A DNA stretch of 64,000 nt, taken from contig NZ_SMLB01000004.1 in NCBI RefSeq assembly GCF_004349105.1, positions 1 through 64,000 on the forward strand, read 5' to 3'. The DNA comes from Jiangella aurantiaca. Lineage in GTDB: Bacteria > Actinomycetota > Actinomycetes > Jiangellales > Jiangellaceae. The translations under genes and the position numbers were made by a program. Shown in pieces: positions 11,137 to 20,200 of the stretch (positions within the stretch are counted from its first letter, which is position 1; each line of letters starts with the position of its first letter). The notes beneath the pieces are model-generated. The model did no database searches, was not told where the DNA came from, and was given only the letters and a program-made list of their open reading frames with translations.

Positions 11137-13317
11137 ATGGTCGACACCGTCCGCACCGAGCCCGCCCCGCCCCGGGGGCGTCCTCCGCTCAGATCGATCG
11201 TGATCTGGACGCTGGTCGCCGTCGTGGGCGCGGTCGCCTGGGGCGTCGTCGCGCTGACCCGCGGCGAGGAGATCTCGGCACTGTGGCTGCTGGCAGCGGC
11301 GCTGGGCTCGTACGCCATCGCCTACCGGTTCTACGCGCGGTTCATCGCTCGCCGGGTGCTCAAGGTCGACGACACCCGGGCGACGCCGGCCGAGACGCTG
11401 CGCAACGACACCGACTACCAGCCGACCGACCGGCGGGTGCTGTTCGGCCACCACTTCGCCGCGATCGCCGGCGCGGGGCCGCTCGTCGGCCCGGTGCTCG
11501 CCGCGCAGATGGGCTACCTGCCCGGCACGCTCTGGATCGTCGTAGGGGTGATTTTCGCCGGCGCCGTCCAGGACATGGTCGTGCTGTTCTTCTCGATGCG
11601 GCGCAACGGCAAGAGCCTCGGCCAGATGGCACGCGAGGAGATCGGCCTCGTCGGCGGCGTCGCGGCGCTGATCGGCGTGTTCACCATCATGATCATCCTG
11701 CTCGCCGTGCTGGCGCTGGTCGTCGTCAACGCGCTGGCGCACTCGGCGTGGGGCACCTTCTCGATCGCGATGACCATCCCGATCGCACTGTTCATGGGCT
11801 TCTACCTGCGCACGATGCGGCCCGGCCGGGTGATCGAGACCAGCATCATCGGCGTCGGCCTGCTACTGCTGGCGATCGTCGGCGGCGGCTGGGTCCAGGA
11901 CTCCAGCTGGGCCGACACGTTCACGCTGTCACCGGAGTCGCTGGTGCTCGCGCTGGTGATCTACGGCTTCGTCGCCTCGGTGCTGCCGGTGTGGATGCTG
12001 CTGGCGCCGCGAGACTACCTGTCGACGTTCATGAAGATCGGCACCATCATCCTGCTCGCCGTCGGGCTGCTGCTGGCGCGGCCGGTGCTGCAGAACGAGG
12101 CGCTCACCGACTTCGCCTCCAGCGGTGACGGCCCGGTCTTCGCCGGATCGCTGTTCCCGTTCGTGTTCATCACGATCGCCTGCGGCGCGCTCTCCGGCTT
12201 CCACGCGCTGATCGCCTCCGGCACCACGCCGAAGCTGATCGAGAAGGAGTCGCAGGTCCGGATGATCGGCTACGGCGGCATGCTGATGGAGTCGTTCGTC
12301 GCCATCAGCGCGCTGATCGCCGCGTCGGTCATCGACCCCGGTCTCTACTACGCGATGAACGCGCCGGCCGGCTTCCTGGGCGACTCGCTGGAGTCGGCGT
12401 CACAGGCCGTGGCCGGTCTCGGGTTCGCCATCACGCCCGACCAGCTGGCCGCCGCGGCAGCCGCCGTCGAGGAGTCGACGCTGGTGGCCCGGACCGGCGG
12501 CGCGCCCACGCTGGCCGTCGGAATGTCGCAGATCTTCACCGACGGGTTCGGCGCCGGCGGGCAGGCGTTCTGGTACCACTTCGCGATCATGTTCGAGGCG
12601 CTGTTCATCCTGACGACGGTGGACGCCGGCACCCGGGTCGGGCGGTTCATGCTGCAGGACACCCTCGGCAACGTCTGGAAGCCGATGCGCGACGTGTCAT
12701 GGAAGCCGGGCCTGTGGGTCACCAGCGCTCTGGTCGTCGGGGCGTGGGGCTACTTCCTCTACGCCGGGGTCACCGATCCACTCGGCGGCATCAACCAGCT
12801 GTTCCCGCTGTTCGGCATCGCCAACCAGTTGCTCGCCGCGATCGCGCTGACCGTCGCGACCACCATCCTCGTCAAGAGCGGACGGCTGAAGTGGGCGTGG
12901 GTGACCGGCATCCCGCTGCTGTGGGACGCCGCGGTGACGTTGACGGCCAGTTGGCAGAAGGTGTTCTCCGACGACCCCACGCTCGGGTTCTTCGCCCAGC
13001 GCGACCGCTTCTCCGAGGCGCTGGACAATGGCGAGATCCTGCCGCCGGCGCGGTCGCTGGAGGACATGGAGCAGGTGGTCACGAACTCCACCGTCGACGG
13101 CGTGCTGGCGGCGTTCTTCGCGCTGCTGGTGGTGATCATCATCGCCGACGCCGCCAGGGTCTGCATCCAGGCGCTGCGCAACCCGTCCAGCGTCAGCACC
13201 ACCGAGGCGCCATACGTCCGGTCGGCGATCGTCGCGCCGTCGGGGCTGATCCCGACCCGCGCCGAACGGGAGCTGATGGCGGCGGCCGCCCGCGGCGAGC
13301 GGGACGGTGACGGATGA
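11137..13317 (+). CDS. cstA: Carbon starvation protein CstA family (peptide/pyruvate transporter)
   Basis: 726 aa multi-TM; NDTDYQPTDRRVLFGHHFAAIAGAGPLVGPVLAAQMGYLPG. Confidence 0.95.
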   Translation: MVDTVRTEPAPPRGRPPLRSIVIWTLVAVVGAVAWGVVALTRGEEISALWLLAAALGSYAIAYRFYARFIARRVLKVDDTRATPAETLRNDTDYQPTDRRVLFGHHFAAIAGAGPLVGPVLAAQMGYLPGTLWIVVGVIFAGAVQDMVVLFFSMRRNGKSLGQMAREEIGLVGGVAALIGVFTIMIILLAVLALVVVNALAHSAWGTFSIAMTIPIALFMGFYLRTMRPGRVIETSIIGVGLLLLAIVGGGWVQDSSWADTFTLSPESLVLALVIYGFVASVLPVWMLLAPRDYLSTFMKIGTIILLAVGLLLARPVLQNEALTDFASSGDGPVFAGSLFPFVFITIACGALSGFHALIASGTTPKLIEKESQVRMIGYGGMLMESFVAISALIAASVIDPGLYYAMNAPAGFLGDSLESASQAVAGLGFAITPDQLAAAAAAVEESTLVARTGGAPTLAVGMSQIFTDGFGAGGQAFWYHFAIMFEALFILTTVDAGTRVGRFMLQDTLGNVWKPMRDVSWKPGLWVTSALVVGAWGYFLYAGVTDPLGGINQLFPLFGIANQLLAAIALTVATTILVKSGRLKWAWVTGIPLLWDAAVTLTASWQKVFSDDPTLGFFAQRDRFSEALDNGEILPPARSLEDMEQVVTNSTVDGVLAAFFALLVVIIIADAARVCIQALRNPSSVSTTEAPYVRSAIVAPSGLIPTRAERELMAAAARGERDGDG

Positions 13318-13517
13318 GCGCCGCCCTGGCCGCCGTCGGGCGCGCCGCCGCGGGCATGTGGTGGTACCTCCGCGAGGTCAGTGGCGAGACGGCCTACGAT
13401 CGCTATGTCGAGCACTGTCGCCGGCACGACGCCGCGGCGCGGGTGCTGTCGAGGCGCGAGTTCGAGCGTCGCCGGCAAGACGACCGCGACCGGTCGCCGC
13501 AGCAACGCTGCTGCTGA
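13314..13517 (+). CDS. YbdD/YjiX family small protein (CstA partner)
   Basis: 67 aa WWYLREVSGETAYDRYVEHCRRHDAAARVLSRREFERRRQ; ATGA overlap with cstA. Confidence 0.88.
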   Translation: MSAALAAVGRAAAGMWWYLREVSGETAYDRYVEHCRRHDAAARVLSRREFERRRQDDRDRSPQQRCC

Positions 13518-13597
13518 GCTGAGCCGGGTGGAACCCCGCAGGTCCGCCGCGCGTTGATTCGCAGGGCGCCGGGCTCGTCGCGACGGGCGCCCGAGAG

Positions 13598-14449
13598 GTG
13601 GACGTGCAACGCAATCGTGTGAAGGCCGTGGTGTTGCTGGCCGGGCTGTCGGCGCTGGGCCTGCTGGCCGGCGCGTGGTTCGGACCGGCCGGCCTGGCCG
13701 TGGCGGCGGTCGTCGTCGTCGGGCTGAACTGCTATGTGGTCCTGCGCTCCGACGTCATCGCGCTACGGGCCATGCGGGCGTACCCCGTCAGCGAGGCCGA
13801 GCAGCCGGTGCTGCACCGGGTGGTCCGGGAACTGACGGCGCCCGCGCGGGTGCCGATGCCGCGCCTCTACGTCAGCCCCACGCGCGCGGTGAACGCGTTC
13901 GCGACCGGCCGCGACCCCGCGCACGCCGCCATCTGCTGCACCGAGGGCATCCTCGAGCTGCTCGACGAGCGCGAGCTGCGCGCCGTCGTCGGGCACGAGC
14001 TCGCCCACATCCGCCGCGGCGACACTATCGTCTCGTCGATGGCGGGCGCGGTGGCCAGCATCGTCATGGTGGCCGCCGGCCTGCGGGTCTTCGGCGGCGG
14101 CCGCGACGGCGGTCAGGCCGGTCCGGTGGGCCGGGCGCTGCTGACGGTGCTCGGGCCGGTCGCCGCCGCCGTCGTCCGGGCGACGGTCACGCCGGCCCGC
14201 GAATACGAGGCCGACGCCGAAGCCAGCCGCATCACCGGCGACCCGCTCGGCCTGGCCGCCGCGCTGCGCAAGCTCGACGCGAGCACCCGGCGCCTGGTGC
14301 TGCCGCCGGAACGCGACATCGTTGCCACCAGCCACCTCATGATCTCCAGCCCGCTGCAGCAGACCGGCATCGCCAGGCTGTTCGCGTCGCACCCGCCGAT
14401 GGCCGAGCGGGTCGCCCGGCTGGAACAACGGGCCGGCTACCGCCGCTGA
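13598..14449 (+). CDS. M48-family membrane metalloprotease (HtpX-like)
   Basis: VVGHELAHIRRGDT HExxH; N-terminal TM segments. Confidence 0.88.
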   Translation: MDVQRNRVKAVVLLAGLSALGLLAGAWFGPAGLAVAAVVVVGLNCYVVLRSDVIALRAMRAYPVSEAEQPVLHRVVRELTAPARVPMPRLYVSPTRAVNAFATGRDPAHAAICCTEGILELLDERELRAVVGHELAHIRRGDTIVSSMAGAVASIVMVAAGLRVFGGGRDGGQAGPVGRALLTVLGPVAAAVVRATVTPAREYEADAEASRITGDPLGLAAALRKLDASTRRLVLPPERDIVATSHLMISSPLQQTGIARLFASHPPMAERVARLEQRAGYRR

Positions 14450-14492
14450 GACCCCCAAAAGGGCTTCACGACGGGTCCAGCGCCCCCAGCCC

Positions 14493-14563
14493 GTTGATCT
14501 TGGAGTAGTTAGGCTTTTGTGTCCGGTATGTCCGGTAGATGGCCGAACAACTCCAAGATCGAC
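14493..14563. repeat. Palindromic REP-like element B
   Basis: Inverted arms gttgatcttggagtagtt / aacaactccaagatcgac; loop carries tandem tgtccggta x2. Confidence 0.65.
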
Positions 14564-14659
14564 GCCGGCAGGTCATGGAACGAGCCGGCCCGGGCGACGA
14601 GACGCCCGGCCCGTGCGGGTGCACGGACCGGGCGCCGGTTCTACGTGGGTTGCCAGCCG

Positions 14660-16900
14660 TCAGTCCTCGGCGGCAGCATCACCGAGGTCGGGGTTGTCGG
14701 TGAAGAAGCCGTCCATGCCGGCCTCGAGGAACACCCGGATCTCGCCTTCCAGGTCGCCGATCCCGGCGGGGTCGGCGGACGAGCGGAACTCCGCGGGCAG
14801 GAACTGGTTCTCGCGGCGGAACGTCCACCCGTGCACCTCCAGTCCGGCCCGGTGCGCGTCGCGGATGACAGGAGTCGGCGAGCCGAGCGTGCCGTCGGCG
14901 TTGCGCGGGATCATGACGTTCTTCTCCAGGCCCACGCCGTCGGCGTAGCGGGCGATCGCCCGCAGCCCGGCGGCCGTCGCGAGGTCGGCGTACGTGCGCG
15001 GATCTCCGCTGGATGCGAGGTCGTAGGGTGCGCCGCTGGAGCTGATCAGCTGGGCGATGCGCACGTCGGTCATCCGGTTCAGCTCCTCGAGGTTGCCGGT
15101 CTCGAACGACTGCAGGATGACCGGCGCGTCCGCGTGGTTCATCCCGTTGGCCTCCAGCTGCGCCACCAGCGGCTCCTCCAGCGACAGCCCCTCGACGTCG
15201 AAGTACGTCGGGTGCTTCGTCTCGGGGTAGACGCCGACCGGCTGCCCTTCGCAGGTGCGCGAGTTGCGGGCCAGGTCGAGCACCTCGTCGAGGGTCGGGA
15301 TCTGGTAGAGCCCGTCGAACGCGGTGTTCTGCGGCCGGGTGGCAGGGATGCGCTCCTTGGCCCGCAGCGTGCGCAGCTCGGCGAGGGTGAAGTCCTCGGT
15401 GAACCAGCCGGTGATCCGCGTGCCGTCGATCGTCTTGGTCGTGCGCCGGCCGGCGAACTCCGGGCGGCTGGCGACGTCGGTGGTGCCGCCGATCTCATTC
15501 TCGTGCCGCGCGACCAGCACGCCGTCCTTCGTCGAGACGAGGTCGGGCTCGATGTAGTCGGCGCACTGCAGGATCGCGGTCTCGTACGCGGCCAGCGTGT
15601 GCTCCGGCCGGTAGCCCGACGCGCCGCGGTGCCCGACGACAGTGACGCCGTCGTCGGTGGGACGGGCCGGGCGCAGGTCGACGATTGCCATCTCGGTGTC
15701 GTCCGGCGTGCCGGTGACGCGCGCGTCGTTGCCCGGGTAGTTGTTGTCGTTGCCGATGAGCACGCGGCCGTCCTTCAGCCGCAGCACGGTCTCGAACGAC
15801 TGGACCGGCAGTGCGAACGTCTCGCCCAAGCCGTAGCCCTCGCCGGCGTCGATGCCCAGCGGGTTGCCGATGCGTAGCGCGTCGAGGATCAGCGTCTTGC
15901 GCACGTAGCCGTCGCCGTCGCGGCGATTGAGGTCGATCTCGTAGACGCGCTTGACGACCGACTGGTCGCCCTCGAAGTCATCCCGCTCGATGATCCAGAA
16001 CCGGCCGCGGCCGACGGTGAACGCGTCACCGACGACATTGGCGTCCTGGTGGGTCTGGTAGCTCCACGTGCGGCCGGTGTACCGGTCGCGGCGGGTGTCG
16101 AACTCGTGGATCTCGCGGCGGCGCTGGTCGGGGTCGTTCGTGTACGCACCCTCGACGATCGGGTAGAGGTACCGGCCGTCCGGTGAGGCTGCCATCGCCT
16201 CGAAGCCGCGGCTGGACCGGACCAGCGGTGCCTCGCCTGCCTGCAGGTACGGGCTCTGCGGCGACTTCAGGCCGCGCGGCAGCGGGACCGGCGGTTCCAG
16301 CAGCGTTCCGTCGGCAGCGAAGTGCAGGACGAACGGGCCGAACTCCTCGCCCACCCAGAACGTGCCGTCCTTCGCCAGCACGACCGACTCGATGTCGAAG
16401 TCCGCGCCGGTGAGCAGCCGGTCCGGCGTGTTCTCGTTGACGATCGGGAAGTCCAGCACGCGGTTGCGGTCGTTGTACGAGACGAACCGCTCCACCTCGA
16501 TCTCGCCCGAGCCGCCGTCACCGGTGTTCCAGTCCGGCCGGACCAGGTAGTTGCGCAGCAGGAAGTCCGCCGAGTTGCCCTTCGAGCCGAACCCGTTGTC
16601 CGGCTGCGCCCAGAACGTGCCGTCGCCGTTGTCGACCATGGCCGAGAAGCCGGGGATGACCTGGCCGTCCCACGGGCCCTGGCGCCCGTTCGCCGGCGTC
16701 GCCAGGGCGCCCGACGGCGGCCCCTCGGCCAGGTAGTCCGCGGACAGCGTGGCCCGGCCCTCGAGCACGGGGTGGGTGACGGAGCCGTGGCTCCCTGTCG
16801 TGGCCGGTCGGCCGTCGTCTTCCCCGGCGGCAGCGGCGGCCGGCAGCAGCAGGGTCGCGGCGATGGCCGCCACGACCGAACGCGAGAGATGAGTCCTCAT
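14660..16900 (-). CDS. Secreted esterase-like phytase domain fused to glycerophosphodiester phosphodiesterase
   Basis: Signal peptide; N-terminal phytase-like domain (FVLHFAADGTLLEPPVPLP...); C-terminal GDPD VVGHRGASGYRPEHTLAAYETAI. Confidence 0.88.
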   Translation of the reverse strand: MRTHLSRSVVAAIAATLLLPAAAAAGEDDGRPATTGSHGSVTHPVLEGRATLSADYLAEGPPSGALATPANGRQGPWDGQVIPGFSAMVDNGDGTFWAQPDNGFGSKGNSADFLLRNYLVRPDWNTGDGGSGEIEVERFVSYNDRNRVLDFPIVNENTPDRLLTGADFDIESVVLAKDGTFWVGEEFGPFVLHFAADGTLLEPPVPLPRGLKSPQSPYLQAGEAPLVRSSRGFEAMAASPDGRYLYPIVEGAYTNDPDQRRREIHEFDTRRDRYTGRTWSYQTHQDANVVGDAFTVGRGRFWIIERDDFEGDQSVVKRVYEIDLNRRDGDGYVRKTLILDALRIGNPLGIDAGEGYGLGETFALPVQSFETVLRLKDGRVLIGNDNNYPGNDARVTGTPDDTEMAIVDLRPARPTDDGVTVVGHRGASGYRPEHTLAAYETAILQCADYIEPDLVSTKDGVLVARHENEIGGTTDVASRPEFAGRRTTKTIDGTRITGWFTEDFTLAELRTLRAKERIPATRPQNTAFDGLYQIPTLDEVLDLARNSRTCEGQPVGVYPETKHPTYFDVEGLSLEEPLVAQLEANGMNHADAPVILQSFETGNLEELNRMTDVRIAQLISSSGAPYDLASSGDPRTYADLATAAGLRAIARYADGVGLEKNVMIPRNADGTLGSPTPVIRDAHRAGLEVHGWTFRRENQFLPAEFRSSADPAGIGDLEGEIRVFLEAGMDGFFTDNPDLGDAAAED

Positions 16901-17020
16901 CCGCCGATCCCAACGGCGCGCCGCGACGCGGGCGCGACCTTCCCGTGAACGGGGCAGGGCGGTCGGCCGAAGAGCCCGCGAACTCCGCCCGGGAGTCGGG
17001 TGGTCCGGTGTGGGCGTGCG

Positions 17021-17515
17021 TCAGCGGTAGTTGGTGAACTGCACCGCGAAGTCGAAGTCCTGCTCGCGCAGCATGGCCATGACCGCCTGCAGGTCGTTCT
17101 TGCTCTTCGACGACACTCGCACCTCGTCGCCCTGGACCTGGGTGCGCACGCCCTTCGGCGCGTCGTCGCGGATCGCCTTCGTGATCTTCTTCACCTGGTC
17201 CTGGTCGAGACCGTCCTGCAGGGTGGCGGTGATCTTGTAGACGGTGCCGGACGCGCGTGGCTCGCCGGCGTCGAGCGCCTTGAGCGAGACCTTGCGCTTG
17301 ACCAGCTTCTCCTTGAAGACGTCGAGCACGGCGTTGACGCGGTCCTCGGCGGAGGCCTCCATCTCGATGCCCAACTCGCCGAGCCAGCGGATCGAGGCGC
17401 CGGTGCCGCGGAAGTCGAAGCGCTGGGCGATCTCCTTGGCAGCCTGGTTGAGCGCGTTGTCCACCTCCTGCCGGTCGACCTTGCTCACCACGTCGAACGA
17501 CGACTCGCTAGCCAC
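17021..17515 (-). CDS. YajQ-family cyclic-di-GMP-binding protein
   Basis: [41 protein letters not shown] start. Confidence 0.93.
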   Translation of the reverse strand: MASESSFDVVSKVDRQEVDNALNQAAKEIAQRFDFRGTGASIRWLGELGIEMEASAEDRVNAVLDVFKEKLVKRKVSLKALDAGEPRASGTVYKITATLQDGLDQDQVKKITKAIRDDAPKGVRTQVQGDEVRVSSKSKNDLQAVMAMLREQDFDFAVQFTNYR

Positions 17516-17613
17516 GATGGCTCCTTCTGGATCTCTCGAGCCCGAACCGATTGTCCGGCGCCCTCCGCACTGATGTATTCTCTCACCGGTCCCAGCCGAT
17601 GGCCGGGAACCGC

Positions 17614-17695
17614 GGCAGGTTGCCCGAGCGGCCAAAGGGAGCTGACTGTAAATCAGCCGGCACAGCCTACGCAGGTTCGAATCCTGCACCTGCCA
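17614..17695 (+). tRNA. tRNA-Tyr (GTA)
   Basis: Acceptor ggcaggt/acctgcc; anticodon loop ctGTAaa; long variable arm; GTTCGAATC T-loop. Confidence 0.95.
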
Positions 17696-17812
17696 CGCCT
17701 CTCGAGGTCAGTGAGCGCACGTCCCGGCACCGGCCGGTTCGGGACGTGAACTCCACAGCCGACGGCCGATTTCGCACCGCGGCCGGAGGTTGTGTACCCT
17801 CGTCTGGCGCAC

Positions 17813-17885
17813 GCCCCAATAGCTCAGTCGGCAGAGCGTCTCCATGGTAAGGAGAAGGTCTACGGTTCGATTCCGTATTGGGGCT
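17813..17885 (+). tRNA. tRNA-Thr (GGT)
   Basis: Acceptor gccccaa/ttggggc; anticodon loop atGGTaa. Confidence 0.95.
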
Positions 17886-17925
17886 CTGGTGAGGCTGCGC
17901 CGTTTGCGCGGCGCCGACTCCCCTC

Positions 17926-18002
17926 GGCGGGGTAGCTCAGGTGGTTAGAGCAAACGGCTCATAATCGTTGTGTCGCGGGTTCGAATCCCGCCCCCGCTAC
18001 CA
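17926..18002 (+). tRNA. tRNA-Met (CAT), CCA encoded
   Basis: Acceptor ggcgggg/ccccgct; anticodon loop ctCATaa; encoded CCA. Confidence 0.94.
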
Positions 18003-18027
18003 AAACCCCTGGTCAGCCAGGGGTTTT
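18002..18027 (+). terminator. Rho-independent terminator after tRNA cluster
   Basis: aaaacccctgg-tcag-ccaggggtttt. Confidence 0.85.
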
Positions 18028-18120
18028 CATTCCGGGACGAAACGAGGCGATGCCGGACTCGGCGACGTCGCCGCCGCTCTCGCATGCGTCCGTGTGGACC
18101 GGTAGCTGGGCTTGCCGTCC

Positions 18121-18384
18121 TCAGCGATGCTTGCGCACCTGCCTGGCGTGAACGACGCTCCCACGGGCGCAGGTAGTCGACTGGGTCGCCGGTTCGGGGT
18201 GCACGAAGTGCAGGAACTGTTCGTCTGCCGGTTCGCCAGTGCTCAGCCGCCGGAACAGACCGCACGCGAGCAGGAACTCCTCGCCGGTCCAGCGGGTCGC
18301 GACCGTGTCGGGCACACCACCCGTGCCGCGCTCGTACTCCGGCAGTCCTTCGAGGAGTTGATCGTGGCGGCGAAAGATGAGCAC
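18121..18384 (-). CDS. Hypothetical protein, possibly N-terminally decayed
   Basis: GTG-start ORF; protein-like sequence continues upstream in frame (AESGRLWAAADGVAVQTHGGTGERIV) without a start codon. Confidence 0.3.
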   Translation of the reverse strand: MLIFRRHDQLLEGLPEYERGTGGVPDTVATRWTGEEFLLACGLFRRLSTGEPADEQFLHFVHPEPATQSTTCARGSVVHARQVRKHR

Positions 18385-18526
18385 GACGATCCGTTCGCCC
18401 GTTCCGCCATGGGTCTGGACAGCGACCCCATCAGCAGCCGCCCAGAGCCGACCACTCTCCGCGGCCGTCGTCTTGGCGACGTGCCTCGAGTGCGGGTCTG
18501 AGAGGTTCGACGCTCAGTCGCCGTTC

Positions 18527-19300
18527 TCACCAGCTGCCCCTGAGAGACCTGGTTTCCACGACATGTTTCGCTATCCGGTTCAGTTTGATGTTGTTGTCCC
18601 TGGAATGCCGGCGCAGGACGTCGAATGACTGCCGGGCGTCCAGGCCGAGCCTTTCCATGAGGATTCCCTGTGCCAGGCCGATCTGATGCCGGGATTGGAT
18701 CGCCTCGCGCAACATGGATGACTGCCACGCGTTGGTGATCGCCACCGCGGCGTGCGGGGCGAACAGGGCAGCGGCAGCCACATTCTCTCTGGACGGCTGA
18801 TCCGGACGATCCCAGTACACGCTCATGACGGCCCAGTGGTATGGGGAGAGATCCAGCGGCACCGCCACCATGCTTCGAAGTCCGAGTTCGCACGACGCCG
18901 ATGCCCACCGACGCCACCGCTGTTCCACCGCCGTGTCCCGCACTGTGACCACCGTCGCCTGGCGCATGGCGGCGTAGGACGGCCCGTCCCCCGTCTCGAA
19001 CTGACGCTCGTCGGCTTCACCAACGCGAGCCGTCGTTGCCGCCGACAGGTTGAGGCGCCAACGGCGTGAGCTGAAGAGCGCCGATGAACCGGCCACCCCA
19101 CCGATGATCTCCACGGCGTTGCGGGCCACGGCTCCGATCGTTGCGCCGAGATCTGCTTGCATGCCCACGTCCATGGCCGCCTTCCCCAGGAGATATGCCA
19201 GCGAATCCCGGCCAGCGGCCTCTCGAGTCGTCACGGACATGCGCTCCGCGACGGCGGAACCAGGACCTTCGGTCCCCGTCGTGAGCCGCCACGTGCTCAT
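18527..19300 (-). CDS. GAF-ANTAR domain regulator
   Basis: GAF-like N-terminus; ANTAR-like C-terminus (HQIGLAQGILMERLGLDARQSFDVLRRHSRDNNIKLNRIAKHVV). Confidence 0.88.
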   Translation of the reverse strand: MSTWRLTTGTEGPGSAVAERMSVTTREAAGRDSLAYLLGKAAMDVGMQADLGATIGAVARNAVEIIGGVAGSSALFSSRRWRLNLSAATTARVGEADERQFETGDGPSYAAMRQATVVTVRDTAVEQRWRRWASASCELGLRSMVAVPLDLSPYHWAVMSVYWDRPDQPSRENVAAAALFAPHAAVAITNAWQSSMLREAIQSRHQIGLAQGILMERLGLDARQSFDVLRRHSRDNNIKLNRIAKHVVETRSLRGSW

Positions 19301-19489
19301 GTGGCACCGCCGTGCAGGCGACACCGCGGGGCAACGTCCGCCTCCCGCGTTTGCCAAGCTCGACTCATGAAGAGACTGTAGAACTTCTGTGACAGAAGCA
19401 CAACTAGTGCGTAGCTCTTGCGCAGCTTGCGTGCGACATGTGGACCGCTACGAGGGGCATAGCAGGGAAGCCTCGCTTAGGATACGGAT

Positions 19490-20200
19490 ATGAGGCGCGA
19501 TAGCGTCGGCGTGTACAGCATCGGAGCCGTGGCGACCATGCTCGGCATCCGTGCTCAGACATTGCGCTCGTGGGAGGACCGGTACGGGCAGATCGTCCCT
19601 ACCCGAAGCCCTGGTGGCCAGCGGCTCTACAGCCGGGACCAAGTGGATGAGCTGCGCTTCGTGTGCGAGCAGGTCGCCTCCGGCCTTCAACCGGCCGTGG
19701 CCCATCGGCTGCTCGCCGAGCGACGGCGCCCAGCGGAGCAGGCCGGCCCGCAGGCCTTGGCCGACAACGGTATGCTTGCGCCGTCAGCCGGTAGGGTGAC
19801 ACCCGATTCCCACGGGGTTTCGTTCATGATCCTGCTTGCCGAGCGCGACCCGTACGCGGCCGAGTACGCAGAGTACTTCCTGCGGACCGAAGGTTACGTC
19901 GCCCGCGTCGCAGTGGATGCAGGCGAGGCTCAGCGGATCTTGCACGATCACGCGCCGAACCTTGTCGTCATCGATTTGATGATCTCCGGCGGAGCCGGCC
20001 TGACCTTGTGCGCGACGACACGAAAGAACAGTTCGGTTCCCATCCTCGCGATCTCAGCGATCGACTCAGGCGACGTCGCGCTCGAGGCGGGCGCCGACGC
20101 GTTCCTCCAGAAGCCCTTCGATCCGCTGCAGTTCATCTCAACGGTGCGTGACCTTCTTGGCACGAGCGCCTACCTACGTCCTAGGAGCCGCATCCAATGA
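19490..20200 (+). CDS. MerR-type HTH fused to response-regulator receiver domain
   Basis: VYSIGAVATMLGIRAQTLRSWEDRYG MerR HTH; C-terminal receiver MILLAERDPYAAEYAEYFLRTEGY...VVIDLMISGGAG...FLQKPFDP. Confidence 0.88.
   Translation: MRRDSVGVYSIGAVATMLGIRAQTLRSWEDRYGQIVPTRSPGGQRLYSRDQVDELRFVCEQVASGLQPAVAHRLLAERRRPAEQAGPQALADNGMLAPSAGRVTPDSHGVSFMILLAERDPYAAEYAEYFLRTEGYVARVAVDAGEAQRILHDHAPNLVVIDLMISGGAGLTLCATTRKNSSVPILAISAIDSGDVALEAGADAFLQKPFDPLQFISTVRDLLGTSAYLRPRSRIQ

Noticed and set aside
14660-16900. Phytase-like/GDPD fusion as a new architecture
   Set aside because: This domain pairing is already common in secreted actinobacterial proteins
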